Origin: JADJXV01 sp046328995
GTDB taxonomy: Bacteria; Bacteroidota; Ignavibacteria; Kapaibacteriales; UBA961
Direction of reading: 5' to 3'
DNA length: 64,000 nucleotides
NCBI GenBank assembly: GCA_046328995.1
Contig: JAXLVN010000001.1
Span: 248,001 to 312,000 of the forward strand
Below, one piece after another: positions 53,441-63,985 of this stretch (position 1 is its first letter; the number at the start of each line of letters is the position of its first letter). The notes below the pieces were generated by a model. It ran no database searches, was not told where the DNA came from, and saw only the letters and a list, made by a program, of their open reading frames with translations. A program made the translations under genes and the position numbers.

Positions 53441-56400
53441 TTATTTCACAATTGTCATGGCACGACTGTCACTGAAAACACCTGCCTGCAACACGTAATA
53501 ATACAATCCTGCACCCAAATCTTCTGCTGAAATATCGATGCTGTAGCTGCCTCCGGGGAGTGTCTGTGATCCATCAAGCACGGTGCGGACAAGCTGCCCG
53601 GTCATCGTGTATATTTTTAAGGTCACGGGCGTTGTTTCCTGCATAGAAAATTCGATGACACTTGAGGTCGTAAACGGATTCGGTTTATTCTGTGCAAGCG
53701 TCGAACCGGTAGCCGAAAATTTCAGCGTAGTAATCGCACATTTACCGGTCATAACAAACGGCGACTGACCTTGAACCGGGATAATATCAATGAATTGCAG
53801 CGAGTCTGTTTTGAAATTACTTGCCATCACCCGCATTGGTGCAATGAGCGTATCCGGGACCGTCACCAGGAATTTAAGATTCGCAATAACTCCCGCTTTC
53901 ACATCATCAAGATTGCTATACCGCAGGTCGATGGAGCCGAGCGAAGGTGTAATGCCGAGTGCGGACGTGATCGGCGAACTTGCCGATAAATATTTGAGCA
54001 TACGTGGGTTATACGTAACATTGACATCAAAATTCATCGCTTTCAGCCAGTAGGTCGTGCCCTTATACGTCGCGGAAAAGTCTTTTTCTAGATAGACAGG
54101 TATCGTGACCGTATCGCCAAGTGTACCGGCCAAAGAGTCGGGCAGCGTGAAGTTCTTCGAAAAGGCCAAGCCAACCGGAATATCAGGCGCATAGCCGATA
54201 CCCGCCATCGAGGTTGAGTCAACTACCGTACACGGTACAATCGATCGAGCTTTAAGAAGTGATGGAGCCGCCTGCTCACGAGATGGACAGTAACGGATGG
54301 TATAAACAATTGAATCACCAACATTTATGACAGAAGTCGCAGGTGGTACACTACCGACAATCGACACATCTTTCCCGAGAAGTGGGAGGGTGTCGACGAC
54401 GACGGGTACATCGCCGGTGTTCTTGACGGTCACGGTTCTGTCCGCGCAGTCGAGCACCCGTACACTGTCAAAATTAACTGTGTTGAGGACCGATATTTCT
54501 GTTTTTTGAACAATCACCCGTCCGGCATCTGCACCGGCAAGTATTTGGAAGAGAATGGTTTGCTCGGTATCGAACGAAATACTGTCCACCGTGATAGGTT
54601 TATTTGCTCGCTGTCCGGTTTTCGATACAAATTTTGCCGTCATAAATGGACGTACTGAGTCCACATTGCAGAAATTTTTCAATACAAATTCAGTACCGAC
54701 TGTCGGGGACGGCTTCGTAATAATATTCGGCGAATACTCGGCAAAGCAGGTCTTCGAGAGATACACTGATTCTGCGCCTACATACCGAAATTCCGTCGTA
54801 TCATAGCCAAGTCGGCAGTAAATATCAACCAAATCAGCCGGAATTTCCCGGGAACTATACACCGGTACCCGTAATGTATCACAGGTAGTTATTGTAAATG
54901 TATCAATATCGATGCGTTGATTGTCAAAGTTAAAATCAAGACCGAAAGCCGGTGCGAATCCATTGCCCGTGACGGTAACCGTCGTATCAATATCTACGCA
55001 TGGTCTGCTGATATGGAGCCGCATCTTGGCTGTATAACTGCGGTGAGCGCGTGGCTTGAAATCTACTCTCACACGGAGAGAATCACCTGCGGCAAGCGTA
55101 ATAGGGAAAGACCGCCCAAGAACATCCGAGTAGGTAAATACACGTTCTTCCGGCATGAAGCTGATAGAGTCGATTACGACCGGTTCCTGATCGGGATTCG
55201 TTACCACCGACGGGATCCGCACGTCAATTATCTTGGGAATACTAATCGTATCGACCCGGGCAGGTACAAATACATTCAGGGGCGGTGTGGGCTTGTACAG
55301 CATGGAGCGTTTGCCGAGCAAATAGACTTCATACGCGGCATTCCAGCCTGCTCCACTGGCATTTAAGTGCATACGGGCAGCGCAATTCACAAATTTATCC
55401 TCAGCAGGAGTGCGCGGACAGAAGACTAAGCGTACCGTATCCCGCGTGTCAGGTGGAATAGTAAACGGAAAAGTGCCTTTGGGTGAAAAAGCGGATGTCC
55501 AGCTCCAGAATTGAGGCGTACCACCCGGCACATTCAGACTATCAATCCAGAGGGAATCGACTTTCATTGGATGGACAAGTGATTGATTGATCAGGGGAAG
55601 CTCGCGGGTAATACAATCACATGGCTTGACGAATCCCCAGTTAATGAGAGAAAGGGGCGCTTCGAGTTTGAGTATAATCGCCCGGGCTTTGAATGTGCCG
55701 GTCGAACTGATAGAACTACACGGAGAATCCGAAAAAACCTTAACCTGACCATCATAGACTTGTGCAGCAGTGGGTGCGAATTCAACAACGAGCTGAATCG
55801 AATCGCGAGGGTTGAGAATTGTTTTGTTCGGTCGTGTCTGCGAGATAATCGTAAACCCGGGCGGTAGGGTAATACTATCGACACGCACCGGCAAGATAGA
55901 TATATTCTCAATAGTAATAGAATCTCGCTTTTTATCACCGACTTCCAGCGTTCCAAATACCGTCAGTGTTGTAATTGCCAGCTTTGGCGAAGCAGACGTG
56001 CCGAATAAAGGCGCAGCCCATTGTACACCATTTGAAATGTACTTTAAATAGGCACGATCGGCGCGATCCTGCGTGACATCATTGGGCGTGTAGCGGAAGA
56101 TGAAGCGAGCAGATTTCCCGACAGGAATTGCAATCGAAGCAGGTATCGGACTGGGATCTACAATTGTATATCTGCCTGATGGATCACTGAGTTGGATCTG
56201 TTCAATTGTTTGGTCGACGGATATGATGTTTTGAATGTCAAGCGTATCGGTTGCCGATTGGCATCCTACGACGTTCTGAGTTTCCATGACGATAGGTTCG
56301 AATTTAAACGTCTCCTGCACGCCGCGACCCTGCACCGGAATACACACGGTATTAAAACATTTTTGTTCGAACAAACACAACTTATCAATATACATCGAGT

Positions 56401-58456
56401 CCTTCAGTGGGCGGAATGTGATCGGTATCGTCGCCGTACCACCATTCTTGGCTATGGTCACAGCTTTTGCACCGGTAAGGAAGAAGACCTGCCCCGACTC
56501 CGGATAAAACGATACGCGGATATCATCCGGCGCATTATTCCGTGCTGTCACGGTGATTGTCTTTTCCTGCCCGACGATCACATTTCCAAAGTCGGCAAGT
56601 GGCGTTAACCATTCGACTTTTGCCTCGTAGCCGGTGCCGGACATGGCAATTTTTTTGATAATTGTACATCCCGACCCCTGAATTCTGGCTTTGATAATTA
56701 CTGTATCATTAAACGGTCCCGATCGATTCGGGAAGAAACGGAAGTAATTGGTATTATAGCCGGTGTTAGGCAGCATGACGAATGGATACCGAAGGCGTGT
56801 TGTCGTAAATCCGGTCGGAATAATGACAGTATCGATCGTGACCGTTCGGAGGGTTAGATTCTTCCATGTCCAGGCAACAGGGTCACTGAGCTGTCCTACA
56901 CATAATGTAGGGAACTTCACCGATGTGAGCCGGATTTTCCCTCCGTTATCCGATACATTCATCACTTCTCGGACGATTCCGCGCAGCGACACGACGACCG
57001 TACCAGGGCACCGCTCATCAGATTGAATTCTCAGTGAGTCAAAATAGTCTTTTGAGGTGTCTTTTGAATAAAAACGGATCTTGAGATCAATACATCCGCC
57101 CGGGGGGATGGTGACCGGGAAAGATGCCGGGCTCACCACTTGAAATATCTGCGGAAATTGCACACTGTAGCCGGTAAGAGTCATCGGCCGTGCTACTCCA
57201 ATCGAGTCGCTTTGATTGCAGATACGTAGAGTGGTATCCTTAAAAAGCTGCTCCTGGCATCCGGCATATAACGTATCAAAATTAACGCGAATCGACTTGT
57301 AGCTCAGTTCTGTAATACGCGTAAGTTTAATAGGAATAGTAATTTCCGTTCCGCAGGAATTGGTCGGTGTAATCTTAAGGTCGGTAGTAATTAATCCTGT
57401 AAGCGAGGAATTGAACCGCACTTGAAACGTGATTGGCGCACGTGGTGTAAGATTCGCAGAGGTCTGAGACAGACTAAAAGCAGAGGCATTACCATTGACT
57501 ACTCTCATCGTCACATTATTTCCACAGAGGGACGTGTCCTGAATAGTCACATCAAAGGTTGTCGCAGATATACACTTGATCGTCTGCGTAATAGACGACA
57601 CGGAAGCGACTAAAGTCTGTGGCACTGTCCTCGTGGATTTCTGGCAGCTTGCACCGCTTTTCATTTCAGCTGAATACCCTTTTCCGGTCGCATCACAGAG
57701 AGTGATGTTGCCGCTACCTTCGTTGCAACGGTAGTAGAGCAATAGACCGGGTTCATTGCCATTGAGTGAACGATCTTTCTGACATATCAGCTCAGGGGCA
57801 GTCAACGGACGGGTCCAAATGCGGATTTCATCAAGCTGACCTTTGAAATTTTCATAGAGATTTTTATTGTCTGAAAGACCATTGCAACTACCAATTTGTA
57901 ATGGTACTTTTGATTGTTTTGGTTCGTCGGTCGGTCGCAGATACCGTGTCGGATACTGAACATTATTAGCCGAGGCTACGGCAATACCATTGACATACAG
58001 GGAAGCAGTTTGCGCTGCTCCGTCAAATACTGCAGCGACATGAGTCCATTTTCCGAAGTATGGACCGAATGGGAAGCGTACGATGGTGTTATCGGTGCTT
58101 TTAAGCTTCGTGCCATCGCCATTGACTTCGAATACCAGATTATTACTTGGGTCGATATAGACCACCCAGACATCGTTGACATCAAACGACGGCCCCCACA
58201 AACCTGCCACATATTGCTGTTTGCCGGAGACTCGCGTTAAATTAATCCAACTTTCGAAGGTAAGGGCGGTCTGCGATTTATCTCGAATTCCGTACTTACT
58301 TACCTCGGCATAGTGCGTTCCTTTGGCGCTGAATTGTGTCAATGTCAGTGCAGGAGAATTATTGCACGATTTGTCCTTATCGCAAGCTGCGGGGAACTGT
58401 GCCTGCAGATGGGATGTAGCGAGTAAGAGGATGAAGAGAAGCGTACAAAATTTCAT
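53441..58456 (-). CDS. Giant LamG/choice-of-anchor-D (ASH) surface protein with T9SS sorting domain
   Basis: 1671 residues. Signal peptide 1-19; LamG-like domain about 35-230 (WTHVAAVFDG, LDEIRIWTRPLT); then a long series of Ig-like ASH/choice-of-anchor-D domains, recognised by repeated PPGGCIDLKIRFYS-, LNPRDSIQLVVEFAP-type sequences. Two regions resemble cohesin-like domains, near 1200-1290 and 1460-1590 (VTIPVYLEK...). The end (NKPNPFTTSSVIEF ... DLGAGLYYYVL) is a type A T9SS sorting domain, so the protein is secreted to the surface. No enzymatic motif; probably adhesive or structural. Confidence 0.9.
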   Translation of the reverse strand: MKFCTLLFILLLATSHLQAQFPAACDKDKSCNNSPALTLTQFSAKGTHYAEVSKYGIRDKSQTALTFESWINLTRVSGKQQYVAGLWGPSFDVNDVWVVYIDPSNNLVFEVNGDGTKLKSTDNTIVRFPFGPYFGKWTHVAAVFDGAAQTASLYVNGIAVASANNVQYPTRYLRPTDEPKQSKVPLQIGSCNGLSDNKNLYENFKGQLDEIRIWTRPLTAPELICQKDRSLNGNEPGLLLYYRCNEGSGNITLCDATGKGYSAEMKSGASCQKSTRTVPQTLVASVSSITQTIKCISATTFDVTIQDTSLCGNNVTMRVVNGNASAFSLSQTSANLTPRAPITFQVRFNSSLTGLITTDLKITPTNSCGTEITIPIKLTRITELSYKSIRVNFDTLYAGCQEQLFKDTTLRICNQSDSIGVARPMTLTGYSVQFPQIFQVVSPASFPVTIPPGGCIDLKIRFYSKDTSKDYFDSLRIQSDERCPGTVVVSLRGIVREVMNVSDNGGKIRLTSVKFPTLCVGQLSDPVAWTWKNLTLRTVTIDTVIIPTGFTTTRLRYPFVMLPNTGYNTNYFRFFPNRSGPFNDTVIIKARIQGSGCTIIKKIAMSGTGYEAKVEWLTPLADFGNVIVGQEKTITVTARNNAPDDIRVSFYPESGQVFFLTGAKAVTIAKNGGTATIPITFRPLKDSMYIDKLCLFEQKCFNTVCIPVQGRGVQETFKFEPIVMETQNVVGCQSATDTLDIQNIISVDQTIEQIQLSDPSGRYTIVDPSPIPASIAIPVGKSARFIFRYTPNDVTQDRADRAYLKYISNGVQWAAPLFGTSASPKLAITTLTVFGTLEVGDKKRDSITIENISILPVRVDSITLPPGFTIISQTRPNKTILNPRDSIQLVVEFAPTAAQVYDGQVKVFSDSPCSSISSTGTFKARAIILKLEAPLSLINWGFVKPCDCITRELPLINQSLVHPMKVDSLWIDSLNVPGGTPQFWSWTSAFSPKGTFPFTIPPDTRDTVRLVFCPRTPAEDKFVNCAARMHLNASGAGWNAAYEVYLLGKRSMLYKPTPPLNVFVPARVDTISIPKIIDVRIPSVVTNPDQEPVVIDSISFMPEERVFTYSDVLGRSFPITLAAGDSLRVRVDFKPRAHRSYTAKMRLHISRPCVDIDTTVTVTGNGFAPAFGLDFNFDNQRIDIDTFTITTCDTLRVPVYSSREIPADLVDIYCRLGYDTTEFRYVGAESVYLSKTCFAEYSPNIITKPSPTVGTEFVLKNFCNVDSVRPFMTAKFVSKTGQRANKPITVDSISFDTEQTILFQILAGADAGRVIVQKTEISVLNTVNFDSVRVLDCADRTVTVKNTGDVPVVVDTLPLLGKDVSIVGSVPPATSVINVGDSIVYTIRYCPSREQAAPSLLKARSIVPCTVVDSTSMAGIGYAPDIPVGLAFSKNFTLPDSLAGTLGDTVTIPVYLEKDFSATYKGTTYWLKAMNFDVNVTYNPRMLKYLSASSPITSALGITPSLGSIDLRYSNLDDVKAGVIANLKFLVTVPDTLIAPMRVMASNFKTDSLQFIDIIPVQGQSPFVMTGKCAITTLKFSATGSTLAQNKPNPFTTSSVIEFSMQETTPVTLKIYTMTGQLVRTVLDGSQTLPGGSYSIDISAEDLGAGLYYYVLQAGVFSDSRAMTIVK

Positions 58457-58533
58457 AGATATATTCCTAAAGACTTGATAATTTACGGGTTACAGCTTTA
58501 TATGCTGTGATGTTACTTCAGCCGTCGCCTGGA

Positions 58534-60120
58534 TTACCGTTCGATAATGATACTACCAACCATATATTTTTCACCGAACTTGACTTTGCAGAAATAGTGC
58601 CCGCTTGCCGATGTGAGGTCAAACGGAAGAGCATGAAGTCCAGCATCCAAAGGACCGGTGTACAGTGTTTCTGTCGTCACGCCGAGAATATTCGACAGTG
58701 TAATTTCGACCGTAGTCGGCGCTGTCAATTCGAACGATACCGTCGCTTGTCCATTCGATGGATTCGGAGAGATCAGGAGTTGCTGAGTAGGGAAGTCAGA
58801 GAGATTTTCCACAACACCCACCGGAGATTGCAGCACCGGCAAAGCAACGATAGAGTTATCCTGTAAAATTTCCCGTGCTTCTGTTTTTTCGGCACCGAAC
58901 CATGTCTGCAAGACATCAGCATAGACTTTACGATAATCGATCTGATAGACAACATCACCATTTTTGTCAAAGTTAGAAAGGTCAGGATTCTTTCCGTAAA
59001 TTCCTCCTAATACGCGAGTTCCGAAGACGAACTGAACCGATGCTGCACCGTGATCGGTACCACGGCTCCCATTTTCATAGGGTCTCCGACCGAACTCAGA
59101 TACCGTAAGTCCGACGACCCGGTTCGCAAATCCCTGATTCACCGCATCGCCGGTAAATTGGCAAATCGCATTGGCGAGTGTATTGAGGAGGTTGGGATGA
59201 TTTCCGCCGAGACTTGTATCCTGCTGCTGCACATGGGTATCGAATCCACCCATAGAGCACATGAATACTTTCGATTTGAGGCCTCCGGAGATCAATCGTG
59301 CGATAAGCTTGAACTGCTGAACCAGTCCCTGAGAGGAATAATTAATGGTATTTTTACCGGCATCAAATGATTGTTTAATAACCTGTGAATACTTGTCTGA
59401 TTGTAATGCAATTGTACGTATGTAGTTAAATTCATTTGCGTAGGCCGAGTCACCGGAGAGCAGCTGTTCGTCCGGTGCGAGTCCGGCGCCGAGCTTGAAG
59501 AACGAGTCCGGGTCGGTGAGTGCAATTCCCATATCACCTTTTTCACTTTGGAAGGCGAGTGAGAGAGTACCACCAATTTGGACGCAGAGTGGGTGCTCGG
59601 GTATTTCAATCGGGAAATTCGTGAGATGCTTGGCAAAGTATCTGCCTATCCATCCGTCGGTGAGTTTTGCATTGGGGTCCGGTCCGTTAAGTCCGGAAAG
59701 AAAGATATCGGTTGAGCGGAAATGGGAAAGGTTGGGATTCTCGTAGCCGACGCCCTGAACGACGGCAAGTCTTCCGGTATCTAGGAGATTCATGAATCCA
59801 CCGCCATAGACATTATCGACAAGAGCAGGATGGAGGTAGAAATCAGTATTCGCATAGCGTTTTGCCTTGTCTTTGGGAACGGCGATTTCGGGGCGAATTT
59901 TATAATAATTCGGGTCATCTGCCGGAATGACGGTATTGAGGCCGTCATTGCCGCCAAACAGCTGGATAATAATCAAAATCGAATCATTTTCCTGAAAATT
60001 ACTCCCAAGCGTTCCAATCGGAGATTTAGCATAGACAGGTATGCCACCAATGAGTTGAGGAGCCAAAGCTGCACCGGCTGCGATTGCTGCCGATGAATGA
60101 AGGAATTGTCTGCGTTTCAT
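58534..60120 (-). CDS. DUF1501 protein with twin-arginine signal and T9SS sorting domain
   Basis: 528 residues. MKRRQFLHSSAAIAAGAALAP is a Tat-type signal. DUF1501 core about 45-430: LIIIQLFGGNDGLNTVIP, GVGYENPNLSHFRSTDIFL, MGGFDTHVQQ, TEFGRRPYENGSRGTDHGA (here VSEFGRRPYEN). These belong to the alkaline-phosphatase/sulfatase-like superfamily. The C-terminal about 80 residues (LLISPNPSNGQATVSFEL ... ASGHYFCKV) are a T9SS type A domain. Paired with DUF1800 as usual (15 bp apart). Function of the pair is unknown. Confidence 0.92.
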   Translation of the reverse strand: MKRRQFLHSSAAIAAGAALAPQLIGGIPVYAKSPIGTLGSNFQENDSILIIIQLFGGNDGLNTVIPADDPNYYKIRPEIAVPKDKAKRYANTDFYLHPALVDNVYGGGFMNLLDTGRLAVVQGVGYENPNLSHFRSTDIFLSGLNGPDPNAKLTDGWIGRYFAKHLTNFPIEIPEHPLCVQIGGTLSLAFQSEKGDMGIALTDPDSFFKLGAGLAPDEQLLSGDSAYANEFNYIRTIALQSDKYSQVIKQSFDAGKNTINYSSQGLVQQFKLIARLISGGLKSKVFMCSMGGFDTHVQQQDTSLGGNHPNLLNTLANAICQFTGDAVNQGFANRVVGLTVSEFGRRPYENGSRGTDHGAASVQFVFGTRVLGGIYGKNPDLSNFDKNGDVVYQIDYRKVYADVLQTWFGAEKTEAREILQDNSIVALPVLQSPVGVVENLSDFPTQQLLISPNPSNGQATVSFELTAPTTVEITLSNILGVTTETLYTGPLDAGLHALPFDLTSASGHYFCKVKFGEKYMVGSIIIER

Positions 60121-60135
60121 AGTTGATCCTTGGAA

Positions 60136-61728
60136 TTAGCATAAATGGAAATCGGGAGCTTTAATAAAAGTAGTCAGCAAGAGCTTGATATTGCGGGCAG
60201 CAGTGGCTGTGTCGTTCATGATAGACGCCCATTCATAGACCGGCTGTTTTTGCAGTAATACTTCTTCGACGTAGAATTTATGACGTGCTGCCGACACGGC
60301 TTTGGGAAGGAAATACATTTCGAGTGCGGTTGTGAGTTTGTCGGCATCCGTATTATCGGGGAATTGCTTTGCGAGGGCGACCACTTCAGCGTCGCTCATC
60401 GAGGCAAGCATTGCTGCAGCGAACGACCGTCGGTTCGGATAGGTTTTCGTGCTGATCCATCTGCGATATCCCTCCCAGCCGGAAACATTCGGTGGGTCCA
60501 TCGGGGTTTGCTCCATAGCAGTCATCGCATTACCGGCATCAGAGACGAATGTCTTACCGAATTGCCGGGCAATACCAACGACATACTCAGCAGGTGTTTT
60601 AATCTGTACACCGACATTGGCATCATCATAAAAATGAGCACTTTTGAGCAGCGATGCCATCAGGGGGCGTATTTCAAAATTGCTTTGTTTAAAGAGTGTC
60701 GCCATTTGCATGATCATAGCATCATCGGTAGCCGATGGATTACTATAGACAAAATACCGATAGAGTTTACGCGAGATAAATTGAGCCACTGCGTCTGCGC
60801 GAATTTCAAAAATAATATCTATAAGCTTTTCAATTTCCTGTGACTTAACCAAGAATTCAGTGTTAGTGTCCGAGTCCCGGGCAATGATACTCCGACCGAG
60901 TATTTGTTTTGAACCTGTATCATGATCGGCGGCACTAAAGTAAGATTCAAACATACCGTTACGTGCCGGCTCATCATTGAATTGTCCTACTTTCCAGCCG
61001 GTAAGCACCCGAGCAGCTTCTTTGACATCTCCTTCGCTGTAATTACCGATACCACAGGTGAAGAGTTCCATGAGTTCACGGGCATAATTTTCATTCGGAC
61101 TTTTCTTCGTATTCAGAATTCCACCCAAATAGACCAGCATTGCTCCGTTGAGAGTGATTTCTTTAGCAAATTGCTGGAAATTACCCAACCTATGGGAACG
61201 GATGAGCACGTTTTGGCGGTATAATAAGGCCGGTGGCATATACGCTGCATCGAAGGTAAATTCTGACGTAAAATGACCGCTCCAGAATAGTGTAAGCTTT
61301 TCAGAGAGAGGAGTCGATTCAGTGCGCATGATTGCTGTCCACCATTTCAAAAGATCACTGAAATACCCCTTCCACTTATTCTCAATTCCACTTCTTGTAA
61401 TTGGGTCTGCTCCGTTTGGATTCTCATCGGTCGCATCCACCCATGTAGGTGGAGTCGTTTGAGGATTCTCTTTACCGGTTCCAAGCACCATTTCAACAGC
61501 TTCATCTGCTGTCTTCCCGACAAGCTGACTAGCAAGTGTATATGTGGGAGCAAAACTAATCCTACGCAGTAAATGATACGCATCAGCCAGTGTTAATGGC
61601 TTTGTGTATGGCTCAAGACCCGTTGTCAGAGCAGCGCGAGTGGGCTGTGCTTCGCCGGCCGTAGTAGGAGCCGTGTCACGCTGATTACTCTCGAGTGTGA
61701 GCATCGAAAAGAAGGAACGTCTGTTCAT
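60136..61728 (-). CDS. DUF1800 family protein
   Basis: 530 residues. Conserved DUF1800 elements: YHLLRRISFAPT near 55, LTLFWSGHFTSEF near 150, NENYARELMELFT near 215, EAARVLTGWKV and PPNVSGWEGYRRW (near 425), all helical. Starts MNRRSFFSML without a clear hydrophobic segment, so export is uncertain, possibly with its DUF1501 partner. The ATG is at 61728. The two are almost always neighbours across bacteria. Confidence 0.93.
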   Translation of the reverse strand: MNRRSFFSMLTLESNQRDTAPTTAGEAQPTRAALTTGLEPYTKPLTLADAYHLLRRISFAPTYTLASQLVGKTADEAVEMVLGTGKENPQTTPPTWVDATDENPNGADPITRSGIENKWKGYFSDLLKWWTAIMRTESTPLSEKLTLFWSGHFTSEFTFDAAYMPPALLYRQNVLIRSHRLGNFQQFAKEITLNGAMLVYLGGILNTKKSPNENYARELMELFTCGIGNYSEGDVKEAARVLTGWKVGQFNDEPARNGMFESYFSAADHDTGSKQILGRSIIARDSDTNTEFLVKSQEIEKLIDIIFEIRADAVAQFISRKLYRYFVYSNPSATDDAMIMQMATLFKQSNFEIRPLMASLLKSAHFYDDANVGVQIKTPAEYVVGIARQFGKTFVSDAGNAMTAMEQTPMDPPNVSGWEGYRRWISTKTYPNRRSFAAAMLASMSDAEVVALAKQFPDNTDADKLTTALEMYFLPKAVSAARHKFYVEEVLLQKQPVYEWASIMNDTATAARNIKLLLTTFIKAPDFHLC

Positions 61729-61902
61729 ACCTGTGCCTCGTAATAAGTAGAATAAACCATGATTGTAAATGTTCTGTTTTGGAGTTGCCTTCTCAAGGAA
61801 GCATGGATATACGAAAAAGTTACGTCCGGCTGGACATCATTATTTCTGTATCATCTTCGCCCGATAATTGGCAAAGTACCGTTGCCGGTTGTGCTTATGG
61901 AT

Positions 61903-63945
61903 TTACTTTCTGATCGGGGTTTTTACCTCGAGCGATACGGTTCTACAATAGTATCGGCCTTCAGGTAATGTATTGTCATACAGTAATTTAGATGCGCCAA
62001 GTCCTTTGACCGACGAGATAGAAGCTCCCGGCTTGAGCGATAGGAGGAAGTCCCGTACGCTCATTGCACGCTCTTCAGAGAGAAGTTGATTATGATCTGC
62101 TTCACCGAGCTTGTCAGTAGTACCTGTGATCGCGCTGACAGAGCTCGGCTGAAGCGCTTCGTTGACAAATTTTTTCATCATGTCTTTATTTTGATCCGAA
62201 ATATCCGAGCGGTCAAAATCGAAGACGATAAGACTTAATCTGCTAACTTCGAATTGATTCTGCGACTTAATAATTGGGAAGTAGCATTCGGCCGAAACAA
62301 GAGACCCATCTTTTTGCTTAATAGTCAGCAAGCCGCGCAGTGAATCTTTGGAACTGATTTCTTTGCCGATTTTCGAGGTCTCATCGGTAGATAATTCCAC
62401 CGGTACTGACGTCGCAGGGGAGCCCATACCATTGGTCTGATTGATAAGCGTACCTTTATAACTCATTGATAAATTCCAGGATTCAGCGAGTTCCGGATGG
62501 AGTGTTTGTACTGAAAAAATCTGTTTATTCTGCACCGGAGCAAATTCCAAAAATCGTGAATGTACAACCGGCGAAAGTACATACGTATTATCGGCAGCAA
62601 TTTCAGCCCGACGGTTTTCTTCCATGCCTTCTCTGTATTTCTGATTGGATGGTAGCTCCGGAATATCACGAGTTTGAAGTACAAAACGTTCCCTGGGAAT
62701 CGACCATTCTTTCGTTAAAAAATTAGCTATTGCTGCAGCACGCTCTTTTGCGAGAGCGGAGCGTTGAGCGCTTGTCGGTAGTTCTTTACCATCGGTGGTA
62801 CCTGTTATAGTAATACGTTGTGTAGGCAACGATGCGAGGCGTTTGCCCAATAGACTGAGCATTGTATAGTACGTTGGCAGTGTTTCCTTCGGCAAGTCCG
62901 CCTCCGAAAATTGAGCAGACTGACCAGCCGACCTCGGCATAAACTTTGCCGGAATATCTGCTTTAGCGCTGTCAAAAAAGATATACGGTAAGAGTGGAAA
63001 TGTCTGTGTGACAATGGTTTCCTGCACTTGCAGCGGCTCGCTGCTGACGGATTGTATCACGACAGCGGGAGGAGGCGCAATTTTGGGAGTTTCGACAACT
63101 ACCGGCGGCGGCGGCGGCGGTGGCGGTGGTGGCGGTGGCGGTGGCGGTGCTGGTGCTGGTAGTTCTTTACCAAATTCATACCGGAGACCCAGCCCGAAGG
63201 AAAGGGAATTCACCGTCCATTCTGCAGATGAAACTATGGAACCAATTCCGTAGCGATAACTGATTTCAGGGTATAAATATATATCCGGCTGGAACTCTAC
63301 TTCGGCACCGATACCGGCAAGTACTCCGTAGGCGGTACTTGCTCCGGCAATTTTACCGGAAGCGACCGTATGCTTCCGCAGGCCATCGGGGAAGAGGACA
63401 CCGGAAGGCGAGGTGATTTCCTCAGTCTGTGTAAAATCTTTTCCTATAATTGGGTTACCCACATCAAAACCACCCCTGAGATAGACAGGAACATCCGGTA
63501 TAGGAAAAACCTTCAGGCCCATATCCAGTAGGATGTACTGTAAGTTCGCAGTATAGACATGATGCCGAACGAGCGGAACATATTGATTCGTAGTGGGTTC
63601 GAGAATTTCGAATGAAGAATTGTCCGTTTCTAGTGTCGCAGGGCGTGAGGAGAAAATTAACCGACCGCTTGCATGGAGAAATTCGGGTAACAATGTATAA
63701 TCAAATGTCAGACCTCCGAAAAATCCGGTTGACGTTCCTTTTGAAAACACACCGCAATCGGTAGCATCCGGTAGTACAGAAAGAGAGGTCGTATTCCAAA
63801 TTTTAGAATATCCGCCTATGATACCGATAGAATACGGCCCGCGTATGTTTTCCAACAAAAGAGAATCCCGTGAGGGGTCATCGGCTATAGCACCAAGAGA
63901 CATACCAACGAAGAGTACAACGAGCGCGTAGCATTTTTTGATCAT
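61903..63945 (-). CDS. OmpA-family outer-membrane protein with polyproline linker
   Basis: 680 residues. Signal peptide 1-21 (MIKKCYALVVLF...GAIA); beta-barrel about 30-255 (ends GLGLRYEF). A linker of consecutive prolines (about 265-285) follows. A first OmpA-like module about 320-445 carries GTTDGKE...RAAAIANFL, and a second at about 590-680 carries FDFDRSDIS, GTTDKLGEADHNQLLSEERA. A beta domain lies between. The peptidoglycan-binding Asp/Arg signature is partly kept. Anchors the outer membrane to peptidoglycan or supports T9SS-like machinery. Confidence 0.9.
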   Translation of the reverse strand: MIKKCYALVVLFVGMSLGAIADDPSRDSLLLENIRGPYSIGIIGGYSKIWNTTSLSVLPDATDCGVFSKGTSTGFFGGLTFDYTLLPEFLHASGRLIFSSRPATLETDNSSFEILEPTTNQYVPLVRHHVYTANLQYILLDMGLKVFPIPDVPVYLRGGFDVGNPIIGKDFTQTEEITSPSGVLFPDGLRKHTVASGKIAGASTAYGVLAGIGAEVEFQPDIYLYPEISYRYGIGSIVSSAEWTVNSLSFGLGLRYEFGKELPAPAPPPPPPPPPPPPPPPVVVETPKIAPPPAVVIQSVSSEPLQVQETIVTQTFPLLPYIFFDSAKADIPAKFMPRSAGQSAQFSEADLPKETLPTYYTMLSLLGKRLASLPTQRITITGTTDGKELPTSAQRSALAKERAAAIANFLTKEWSIPRERFVLQTRDIPELPSNQKYREGMEENRRAEIAADNTYVLSPVVHSRFLEFAPVQNKQIFSVQTLHPELAESWNLSMSYKGTLINQTNGMGSPATSVPVELSTDETSKIGKEISSKDSLRGLLTIKQKDGSLVSAECYFPIIKSQNQFEVSRLSLIVFDFDRSDISDQNKDMMKKFVNEALQPSSVSAITGTTDKLGEADHNQLLSEERAMSVRDFLLSLKPGASISSVKGLGASKLLYDNTLPEGRYYCRTVSLEVKTPIRK
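63103..63158. repeat. GGC/GGT trinucleotide repeat encoding polyproline
   Basis: An imperfect GGN array coding for about 15 prolines plus Ala-Pro steps in the OmpA-family gene. Copy-number slippage would change linker length in frame. Confidence 0.8.
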
Positions 63946-63977
63946 AAAGTTTGTGCTTGATTATTGGAACTTCAAAA

Positions 63978-63985
63978 CAAACATA
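63978..63985 (-). promoter_or_regulatory. TAnnTTTG promoter element for the OmpA-family gene
   Basis: Minus strand TATGTTTG, 33 bp before the ATG at 63945. The -33 box would lie at or past the window edge. Confidence 0.4.
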
